Position numbers and translations under genes: made by a program. Shown here one piece after another: positions 55,063 through 64,000 of a stretch of 64,000 nt of DNA (the stretch's first letter is position 1; every line of letters starts with the position of its first letter). The stretch spans positions 17,116,342 to 17,180,341 of the forward strand of contig OX637335.1 of NCBI GenBank assembly GCA_951799405.1, read 5' to 3'. Under the pieces are notes generated by a model. It did not search any database, was not told the origin of the DNA, and saw nothing but the letters and a program-made list of their open reading frames with translations. Origin of the DNA: Agapetus fuscipes. Lineage: Eukaryota; Arthropoda; Insecta; Trichoptera; Glossosomatidae.

Positions 55063-55646
55063 AAAACGCAACGCAACTAAGCTAGACATAAAGTGTAACT
55101 TCTTGCCTGCGTTATCCACGAAGGGGTTGCAGTTGAAGTGGGGATTATCCAGCTCCTGGGGGGGGGGGGGTTAGTTCTCATTTCTTGTGGGCTGAGTACA
55201 CCTTGCTGGTATTTATTTTAAGGTTTGAAATATCCATCAAAACGGGAAATCATTTCTGACACCCTCGCTGGGGATCAAAATTTCGCTCTTGGCATGGATT
55301 GCAAGCATTCCACCAACTGAGCTATCTAATCTAATCTAATATAATCTAAGTTGCAAAGATAAGTTATATTGGAGATTCACATTACATGTATTTTCACAGA
55401 CAGACATGTCCAAGTTTGCGCTTACAACATAAAAAACAAAACTCAAATGGACGTAAACCCTGCAACTATTGCCGTCCTTCCCTGAAACCGGAGTGACATT
55501 GGCAAAAGTGAATCATTTTTTACAGTTTTACAATATGGGTAGTCACACCAAAACGGGAAATCATTTCTGACACCCTCGGTGGGGATCAAGCCCTAGCTCT
55601 CGGCATGGATTGCAAGCATTCCACCAACTGAGCTATCGACCGGACA
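55063..55646 (-). repeat. SINE-A copy with R1 insert and ~92-bp flanking duplication
   Basis: SINE-A runs from 55063 (tail) to 55326. About 92 bp of its head-proximal part is repeated at about 55546-55637 on the other side of R1, and the head then continues to ATCGACCGGAC. Confidence 0.8.
55326..55547 (-). repeat. R1 copy inside SINE-A
   Basis: TAATC-repeat tail at the left; the 5' end is slightly short (GGGTAGTCAC). Confidence 0.85.
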
Positions 55647-55651
55647 TTTTA

Positions 55652-55720
55652 CGAACTTGGTCGTCGCTACAAAGCTCAATTTACGAGTCCAAAGCGTTAC
55701 CACTGGACTACGGACCGCTC
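55652..55720 (-). repeat. SINE-B remnant
   Basis: Body start and tRNA head joined across a large internal deletion. Confidence 0.6.
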
Positions 55721-55779
55721 AAAATTAAAAATATTAAAAGTCGGAAATTCTGTATGTACAGGGTGTCACGAAGCGTTCG

Positions 55780-56060
55780 CTACATTTTGTGAAACCCTCT
55801 CGCCCTCCATCTTTTACCGTCTGTCTACTCCTTCTCAACCCTTGGTCTACCGCCGTTCCATCGTTTCGCCCATTAGCACTTTTTCCCGATAAATTATGGA
55901 AAATAATGCAATTAAGCGCTCCGGTCCGCGCAAAGACCAGGATTGTGAGGCTTTTCGACCCACCCTACCCTTTAATACTGGCGTGGAATCTTTTTTTAGT
56001 ATCTCGCGCGAGAATAAGCGAATATTGGGGTAGATGCTACTTTTTTTTTAGTATCTGTGT
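55780..56060. other. GC-richer non-repetitive island
   Basis: Plus-strand frame of 91 codons without recognised domain. Adjacent DNA is AT-rich. Confidence 0.25.
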
Positions 56061-56239
56061 CTGAATAGACTCGCTGTTGTAGCAATTCAGCGAAAACCTT
56101 CCTGGTTATTTTTTTTTATTCATTGTGTTCGGAAAAGATAATTCGATTGATTTGATGCAAACAAACTATAGTACCAGGTATTTGAAAGGAATACAATATT
56201 TTTTCTACCCAAGGGAATGAAGAATTATTTTTCAAGATA

Positions 56240-56312
56240 ATTTGTTTGGTGAGCGCTGTTCTCCGGGGTAATCACACCTCAAGAGTCCTTTGCGAGCTTG
56301 GTCGTTACCACA
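56240..56312 (-). repeat. SINE-B 3' fragment
   Basis: TTTGGTGAGCGCTGTTC to GCGAGCTTGGTCGTTAC. Confidence 0.6.
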
Positions 56313-56407
56313 GAAAACAATTACACAGCTGTATTCGATTGCTGTACCAAAGACCTTTGATCATATTTTTTAGGTCTTAATTTAGATTTTTTGGAACTTA
56401 CTGTAAT

Positions 56408-56895
56408 GTCCGGTCGCTAGCTAAGTTGGTAGAGTGCTTGCATTCCATACAGAGAGCTTGTATTCGAATACCATGGAGGGTGTTACCATGGTCGGCAAGA
56501 GTTGCAGGGCTTATGTTCATTTGAGATTGGGTTTTTTATAGTGTAGGTCCACATGCGGTATGTGTAAGCGTTAAATTATGCATGTCTGCTTGTGGGAATG
56601 CATTTACTATGAATCTTAAATTATACATATCTTTGCAGCTTAGATTTAGATTTAGATTTTAGTGTCGGAGATGATTTTCCATTTCAGTGTTTATATCAAA
56701 ACCAAAAAAATCCTGCAAGGTTTACTCAGCCTTCACAAGAAATGAGTACCAGCCCACTTCGGAGATGGAAAACCTTCGAATTTCAACTGAAGTAGTTGGC
56801 GTAAGGACGCCCCCCTTAGTTGTATAAATAAATAGGTTCACTCGCCACATGCGGGGGTTCGGGGAGTTACACTATATGTGAACCTTAGTTGTGTT
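56408..56895 (+). repeat. SINE-A copy split by R1
   Basis: Head at 56408-56487, rest at 56661-56895. GTGT lies at both sides of the insert. Confidence 0.8.
56488..56660 (+). repeat. R1 copy, 5'-truncated, inside SINE-A
   Basis: Begins at GGTCGGCAAGAGTTGCAGGG, ends in TTTAGAT repeats. Confidence 0.85.
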
Positions 56896-57449
56896 TTTAT
56901 GTGATATTAATAATTTGAAAGTACTTAGGTAAACTACATAAATATTTAAAATCATTACCTATAACATAAAATAAATTTAATACCCTAGATGCTTTTCATT
57001 ATTGTCACACAAAAAAAGTCAGAAATTTCAATGGTTAAAGTTTTTAAAATGGGCCATTCATCCAAAAATATTTTTTATTCGTTTATTTTCAATTCAGTAT
57101 TTTTCAGTTCCAAATAACTGAAGTTTCATTCTTTGAAACTGAGATCATTACTTTCAAATGGCTTTTATATCAAGTCTCTTACTTTACATTTTGCGAATAT
57201 TTATTTACTCTTGAGACATTTTGCGGATAAAATAATTATCTTCCCACTGGCGAAAGTCATTAAGACTTTTGTTGAAACGAAACAAAGATAAAGTAATCTT
57301 TTACCATTAGTGACACTGGTAATTGAGAAGTCTAGAATAAAAGACAAATAAACGGCATCTGCGAAATTATAAAAGAGATTATTATATTAACTTTTAAACA
57401 AGTGAAAATAGACTTAGTTTTGATAAAGTGGACCTAAAATGTTCACCAA
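56896..57449. other. Unassigned AT-rich stretch
   Basis: Nothing recognised. Confidence 0.4.
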
Positions 57450-57772
57450 CTAAGCTACAAATGAAGTGTGACTTTTAGTTTTGTTCTTCCCAATAGGGTT
57501 GCATGTAGTAAGCGGAATCTATTTGTTTTTGTAAAAAAGTAAGGGAACTGGTCCTACGTCAACCACTTCACTTGAAATGGGAGTTTTTAACCTCCAGAGA
57601 GGGCTGATACTCATTTCTTGTGAAGGCTGAGTAAACCTTACAGGTATTTTATTTTGAGTTTAAAATAAACGAAGAAACGGTCGATCATTTTAGACACCCT
57701 CGCTGGATATAGAATCCGAGCTGTTGGCATTAAATGCAAACACTCTACCAACTGAGTTATCGGTCTGACCAG
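57450..57772 (-). repeat. SINE-A copy, diverged full length
   Basis: CAACTAAGCTACAAATGAAG at the left to CTCTACCAACTGAGTTATCG head at the right. Confidence 0.8.
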
Positions 57773-59341
57773 ATAAGTACAACAATTATGTCAAAAGATA
57801 TAAATTACTAATAAAACAACGGCCAATTTTAGCTCCCAATTGAACATATTGTGTACCTTTCGTACCACACATATTTGTTGTCCATTTCTGGTACCAGATT
57901 ATAAGCTCAAAAAATTGTGCCTGATGAAATGAGTTTGTTTCAATAAATGAGGCATTTTATTTATTTTAGTAAAAGCATAATTTTCCTATTTTTAAATAAT
58001 ATCTGGTATAGAACCTTTTGTGTACACAAAATAATACGATTCAATAATGGAAATCAGTAAAATTAAACAGCATTATATATATTTTTTATCCGAATTTTCT
58101 GCATGGTATGGTTTGTGTATTAACTCTGTGAAAACTCATATTAATTAATTTCTACTTAACCTAATAGAACTTCAATTAAACAAAGTGCTAAAATAAAAAA
58201 AGTGTTTCATTAAAATTTTATAGAGTTCTTTAAAGTTTAGTAGAAATCAAGTGTTCTGTTTTAACGTTATTGAGAAAAAAAAGCAAAGGACTATTGTTTT
58301 CAAAATAAAAATAAATGTAAAATATTATTTATCATTATAATGTGATAGTCGCAGGCATGGTCGAGGGAATCAGGCATCGGCACTCGAATTTGCGTAAATG
58401 AAACAATCGCAAGTTAGAGCCCCTCATGCGCCGTTTCCTATCAACAATAACTTTGACCCTAAATGATGCACTTATGTCATGGGGTAGTTATTAATTAATA
58501 ATTCACTAAGTATTACAATAATTATTATTCGTTGATAGTTTTAATACCTGTCTCTCGTCTCTGGCCAGGAAAAATAGGCTGGTTAATAGCATTTCTCTTC
58601 TCTCAAATCTATTTGAAAAAAGTCTTCAAAAGTTGATCATATTGGTTACATTTCTTAATTTTATATAATTAGTTTTTCAGAAAGCAATATTGGAGCTGGT
58701 ATACACACAACTTTCTCGGCACCGAGCACATAATGAATTTAAACCAACGCCCGTAAATTGAATGTGAAAATAAACAGTTTTCTTAAGCGTTTCCCGCCAA
58801 GTGAGGAAAGTTACCAAATAACTAAAATTTCACGTATATACTCAACCACAGCTTTCACCGAAAAATGTCTGAAAACTGAAATGCTCACTGAAAGCGCTGC
58901 TTCAGTTTTTGTACATTTTTGCTTAAGTTTAGTGTAAGCACACGGGTTGTATGCTTTGAGTTCAAGCTATTGCACCACGCGAAGAGTTATTAGTTTCAAT
59001 AATGATTGCCAGAAGCAAAAATTGGAAAAGTTTTCGCGCGTTCAGCCCCCCAGAACAGGGGCGCGACTTTTAAACATTTATCAGAAAATAATACGGTGGA
59101 AGAGTATCTCTTGGAAGAAAGTTGGGTAAAAACTTGTTGAGCGCCACTGCTTTAATCGAAATGATTGGCGAATTGTGAAGTTTTCCAATAAACGAAATAT
59201 TTGAAACACTTGGTTCCACGTAAAGCGTTTGTGCTGGAGTTGATTGAAATATTTTACAAAATTTTCAATTGCACTTTGAAATATTTGAAATGTGTCTCAG
59301 TAATTTGTTTGCTGTAAGCATCTAATATAAAAAAAGTAAGC
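57773..59341. other. Unassigned AT-rich stretch
   Basis: No gene or recognised repeat. A small GC-richer patch at 58350-58440. Confidence 0.35.
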
Positions 59342-59403
59342 ATCGAATCTAAAGATGTATTGATATTTAAAATTAATATTTAATGCATGTCCACAAACAG
59401 AGA
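59342..59403 (-). repeat. R1 3' fragment
   Basis: GAATCTAAAGATGTATTGAT to TGCATGTCCACAAACAGAG. Confidence 0.4.
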
Positions 59404-60505
59404 CCAACATCATCATAATGATTTAAAAAAAAAACTGGAAATGGATGGAGGATGCCTTTTTTAACCGTTTACTGTCTATCGCTACAATATTTTTTGTCTA
59501 AAATTACAGCAATTACAACATTTATTACGATCGAAAGGATTTTTGTTTAAATACTTTTGATAAAAAAAAATGAACGGAATAATAAAACTTTTTCGTTAAT
59601 TTATAATTTAATTCTTGCGTTGAAATTTCAGGCATGAATTTTTGTATTTGTGTTATTTCTTAAGAAGACAGAAAAAATCTTATATGAATACACATAAACT
59701 TTTTTTTTTCATTTATATATGTACATCCATAGATTGGTACTATATTCAGTTTTGTAAGCAGCTTCATTTTGTATAAGGATCGTTTGGTACTTAGCTTAAG
59801 GGCGAGAAATTTTCCATACAACTTTCACAAGCCGGAAGTTTTGGTCCAGACGCTTGATTCCACCATCATCTAAAACATACCACAGCGTTGACGGCAGTTG
59901 CAAACTTCCAATTGAGTTCATTTGAGTTGGACGTTGAGTAATGGTAGCTCGAAGGGGTGGCCAAAGCCCCAAATGTAAAACTTCACTCTAAAGCGTTTAC
60001 CAAAATATATATACAAAGTAATGTGGCACCTCTGGAAAGCGTTGTAGTTTCTATATATTTTTGGCATTATTTCGGATGAACAGTTGCAGTAACGGAACCG
60101 CAGAAGGGTGTGAAAATTTAAGAAGAAAAAGGAGGGAACGAAGAATTCAGTTTGACTTGTATATGTGCAGTCGAAGATAGGTGGAGAAAAACGAAAGGGT
60201 AGAATTTTTGCTTCCGTTGAAGTTTCAACAAAGCATTGTGGTTTGTGAGAAAGAATTGTGCGAAATGTCTTCCAATTTAATAAGACTGTAGAATATATAG
60301 TATTATCTCTATCCGTACATTTTGAGACATTGCTATTATTGTTTTATGTAACGAATTGATTCTCTCATTAAAAAACCTATAATTAAGTAAATAAATCCGT
60401 TTGGCAGAGCGATACCAATTTCCCTTCTATCTGATTAAAATTTGCTTAAAAAGTCTGCCTTTTTTATAGTGCGACGAAATTAAAAACATGCATTTAAGGT
60501 CATAT
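59404..60505. other. Unassigned AT-rich stretch
   Basis: Nothing recognised. Confidence 0.4.
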
Positions 60506-60507
60506 CG

Positions 60508-60695
60508 GGTCGATAGCTCAGTTGGCAGAGTGCTTGCACTCCATGCCGAGAGTTCGGGTTTGAATCGCACTGAGGTTGTTTATCTCAAACCCAAAATAAA
60601 ACAACGACAAAGTTTACTCAGTCTTTACAAGAAATTAGTATCAGCCCCCTGAGGAGCTGGGAAACCACCATTTCAACTGAAGAGGTTGTCGTCAA
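60508..60695 (+). repeat. SINE-A 5' two-thirds
   Basis: Good tRNA head (TCGATAGCTCAGTTGGCAGA, GGGTTTGAATCGC). The 3' third is missing. Confidence 0.85.
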
Positions 60696-60887
60696 AGCGT
60701 TTGTTAATGTCTAGTCAGTTTCCGTTTTATTCACGGTAATTCTTCCTCTCATTATTTAAAATTATTTTTTAAGTATTTCTTTATTTATTTAAAAATGTAT
60801 TTAAGTATTAGTTCATAAGATTTCCAACAGTAAAAAATCTTTCATAAGTTTATTTTTCCTAAAAAATATGTAGAAAAAGATTAAGTA

Positions 60888-61138
60888 CTGACTTATAGGT
60901 TGGTATGCGGCTGACCAACCATGCTGTAAAAATTGTTCACTTTTGCCAATGTCACCCCGGTTTCAGGGAAGGACGGCAAGAGTTGCAGGGTTTTTGTCCA
61001 TTTGAGATTTGGTTTTAATGTTTAGATTCACATGCGGCATCGGCAAGCGCGAACTTGTCGGGCTGTGAAAATGCATGTAATGGGAATCTACAATGTATAA
61101 TATATTTGCAACTTAGATTAAATTAAATTAGATTAGGG
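60888..61138 (+). repeat. R1 copy, full length
   Basis: TACTGACTTATAGGTTGG to a TTAAATTAAATTAGATTAG tail. Confidence 0.85.
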
Positions 61139-61913
61139 TCAACGCTTATGCATTCTTATTATTTTTATTATTAAGTGCATACGCATTTATTAAATTAAGA
61201 GAGCATTTTCACTTAAAAGCACATTTAAATATTTTCTTTACACTCATGGAAAACTTATATACACAAAAAAAGCTGAAAAGTATTGAAGATGAATGAAACA
61301 AAGATATATCTTTTTTCCTATTCAAAATAATCTTTTGAGTTTTGCGTTGAAAGGCACAAAAAATGTATATTTTCAACGAGCAAAAAAATGAGAATAAAAC
61401 CTGTAAATTGTTCCTCGCGAAAAATCACACAAAACGGCCGACCTTTACCCAAGTATACAACTCTACGTGTAAACTCAACTAAAAAGCATAGAAAATGAAA
61501 CACTCTCTAGAAGTGCTCTTTTATTTATCACACATTATTAGTAGACTCTTCTTTTGAGTGAAAACAAGCAGTTTTATACTTGGAGTGTTGGTAAAAAAGG
61601 GAACCGTCTACCTTTTTTTATATTTTCTTGGTGAATTTGAAGCCTTGAGCCTTCACTTTTCATACGTAGTTCGCTACATTAGAAAGGGCTTACGCGAAGA
61701 CACATTGCCCGGCGTTTTGAATGGAAAAGTAACAAAATTTCAGCGCAGGTTGAAGAGTTGAACCTTTGGAAATTTGTGAAGATGGAAAAAATGGTTTTGA
61801 TGAACGATTTGTTTTATATTTTTATATTATTTATACATTTCTGGATTAGATTTCTGGAGAATAATGCAGTTTATAAAGTTGTTAGACTCTGGTGGTGTGA
61901 TCTTATTCCATAT
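61139..61913. other. Unassigned AT-rich stretch
   Basis: Open frames of about 65 codons are low complexity. Nothing recognised. Confidence 0.4.
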
Positions 61914-62285
61914 TGTTGCGAATGTGTAATTGTGTGTCTGTGGGAAATGGTGTGAGTTTTGTCTGTGTGAGTCTGTGAAGTTCTTAGATGTGGGTACTTA
62001 AATTTTTGTATTTGTATTTGTTCGATATGGTGGGAATGTTCACTCGATATGTATAGAATTGTCTAGCAAAATCTTGCATGTGCCAGTTCCCAATGTTTCC
62101 AGAATAACTCTTATTCTAACCTATAAAAAATGACCGAGATGCTCTGTAGCGAGGCTTGTATCTAAACCGTCAAGCTATACAGTTCAAAACCAACTCTGTC
62201 TTCGAACCGAATGTGATCCATATTACACATTTTATGTATCTAAGGTTCTTGATTACTTATTGTGATAACTAAAAATAAAACTATT
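61914..62285 (+). repeat. LTR-Y copy
   Basis: Starts TGTTGCGAATGTGTAATTG, has CCTATAAAAAATGACC as a TATA region and AATAAA near the end. It is cut by the LINE-L fragment. Confidence 0.55.
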
Positions 62286-62288
62286 TAT

Positions 62289-62525
62289 CATGCCCAATAG
62301 AGCAAACACATAAAATTTTGCAGACAGGAGCTTTGCAGTGGCCGGGCCGGTTGCCTGGAACAATTCGCCCGTCGGTGATTGCGCGAACCAGCCTACCACC
62401 AACTTCAGAAAGGGACTGAAGACACTGTTTTTTTCTAGAAGCCATGGCGCCCTTGAGATGGTCCTGGACCATTAAATGGTGCCACAGGAAAAAAAATCAT
62501 CCATCATCATCATCATCATCATGTG
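62289..62525 (+). mobile_element. LINE-L 3' end, second copy
   Basis: Same RT C-terminal remnant as at 13436 (GCAGTGGCCGGGCC, CTGGAACAATTCGCC). Ends AAATCATCC followed by ATC repeats. Confidence 0.7.
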
Positions 62526-62529
62526 GTGT

Positions 62530-63104
62530 ATACTCAATCTGAAATTAAATTCTTATTTCGTACCTATTCTCAAACACGTGTATGTGGCCAGAACAAAAAG
62601 ATCAAAGGTGTTTCGGGGCGGCTGTATCCAAAATTGAAAATACTTGAAATAATATTAAAGGTGAAACTGTACCCCGAGTATAAATCATTGCGTAAAACTC
62701 ACCTCGATTGCGTAAATTGTCAAAAATGAATCAAAACTAATTCACTCTTTAGGAGTGCCGTCGTATATTTCATACATTTTCAATTTACGCAATCGCGTAG
62801 AGATTTCCCGCATTTTTTCGTACTCGTGGTTTCCAACTGAGGTAAGTACCTATGTATGTATTTAGCTTCACTAGTTCGAGGAAAAATAAAAATATAGTTG
62901 GGGTAATCCCTTTGTATCGCGAAGAATGTAGGTAAAATTTTTGAAGGTTTTTGAGGGAAATTCACAAAGAATTTTGGCATAAATTTTTAGAAACAAAGAA
63001 AATTTGAATACCCCGTATTTGAATAACTCAAAGATTTCTCGGTAGCGAAAAAACCTATAAAATAGTTTTTTTTATTTTTTTTTAAGAAATCCTGTGCGGG
63101 AGAC
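62530..63104. other. Unassigned AT-rich stretch
   Basis: Nothing recognised. Confidence 0.4.
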
Positions 63105-63396
63105 TCCCTAGATTCTAAAGACTCTAGGGGTCTATGACACTTGTTGTAGTGCCGCAGAGGTGAACAAGCTTGGTCGTCGCTACAAAGCGCCGATACTCAA
63201 GCAAGACCCAGTTGCTGTAAGACTAGGATGGACCTTTGGTGACCGGTCATTGGTAAAGGTTCATGAATTTTTCAACCCAGCGAAGAGCACATTCGAAATA
63301 TAAATGGTATATTTTTGTGCTCCGCCGGGATCCGAATCCACAACCTTCCATTTACGAGTCCGAAGTGTTGCCACTACGGACTACGCACCGGTCCAA
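63105..63396 (-). repeat. SINE-B copy with LINE-J-type 3' tail
   Basis: Left end ACTCCCTAGATTCTAAAGAC and TGTAGTGCCGCAGAGG match the LINE-J 3' end. The body and head (CGCCGGGATCCGAATCC) are SINE-B. Confidence 0.85.
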
Positions 63397-64000
63397 TAGT
63401 ATTTTTAAACGTCCGTTTAATAATGTATATAAAAAAAAGGATGTGTATTATGTATTATTTTCGATAACCGAAAGAGAAGATATTAATGAATAAAAACAAA
63501 AACGTGATAAATAAAGTTTAAAACTTTTACGGTCATGGTCTGTGCTATGTGTTCGGGTAAAACCATGATCTACTCGTATTTGCAGGTTTTTTCTCTCTCT
63601 ATTTTATTTTCACGAGTAGAAAGCATTCTCAAGGCGAGTTATCAAAGCGACGAAATGGTTTTCGTTGTCTTTGCGGTAGATGCAACGAATGACTCTCCTG
63701 AATATAATTTTAATTAAAAAAATACTTTCAGACAGCGAAAATTTCATACACATTTGAGCGCATCAATACTCGTAAAACACTGCAACGATACCAAAAGAGA
63801 GTAAAATGAAGCACATGCAGTATGCACTCTTGGCTCTTGCAGTCTAAACTCATTCCCTACGCGATCTGATACGTTTCATCTCGTATTTTTCAATGAATTT
63901 TAAATGCGGACCGGGGCCTGTTGTAAATGACTGGCGTCCAAGCTAAATTGCACTATATTTTATGGCACATCTGCTGGAATATTCTGGTGTACTGGCAAGG
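63397..64000. other. Unassigned AT-rich stretch
   Basis: No gene or recognised repeat. Confidence 0.4.

Overview
The window is eukaryotic, AT-rich and intron-like. It looks like an insect or other arthropod genome, because the only recognisable host gene fragment is an arthropod-type Dscam (Ig-superfamily receptor) and the rest is dominated by Ty3/gypsy LTR retrotransposons, LINE fragments, tRNA-derived SINEs and fold-back/MITE elements. I cannot fix the insect order from sequence alone. There are no prokaryotic operons or CRISPR arrays.

Host gene: three small exons on the minus strand (31592-31738, 26340-26457, 24752-24962) have correct AG/GT splice borders and mutually compatible phases. 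They join into the end of one Ig domain, a complete Ig domain and the start of the next. The arrangement matches Dscam exons 5, 6 and 7 of Drosophila, but only one 'exon 6' was found instead of an array. Most of the window is probably intronic to this gene, although no exon was found outside 24.7-31.8 kb.

Layout: 0-4.8 kb, repeat remnants and fold-backs. 4.79-11.04 kb, Gypsy-1 (+), with identical LTRs, a GTAT target duplication, intact gag and a broken pol. 11-24.6 kb, LINE fragments (a 1.45-kb RT-bearing LINE at 14.6-16.05 kb; 3' ends of three other LINEs), SINEs, tandem repeats and DNA MITEs. 24.7-31.8 kb, Dscam-like exons interleaved with fold-back elements and SINEs. 32-43.4 kb, SINE clusters, a 5S-rRNA-derived sequence joined to a tRNA SINE, a fold-back MITE and abutting solo LTRs. 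43.63-48.42 kb, Gypsy-2 (-), with near-identical 187-bp LTRs, a TATA target duplication, a canonical -1 frameshift site and five coding lesions. 48.4-64 kb, more SINEs, a striking C-poor GTTAGTG-type tract (52.5-53.28 kb) and sparse GC-richer islands in otherwise featureless DNA.

Three dispersed families recur throughout. I call them R1 (about 250 bp, ends in an ATTAG/TTTAGA-type microsatellite, about 29 copies), SINE-A (tRNA head, ends near TTGCGTT) and SINE-B (a different tRNA head). They are repeatedly nested in each other, so a relative insertion order can be read. SINE-B occurs with two different 3' tails, each matching the 3' end of a different LINE in this same window. This suggests it has switched LINE partners.
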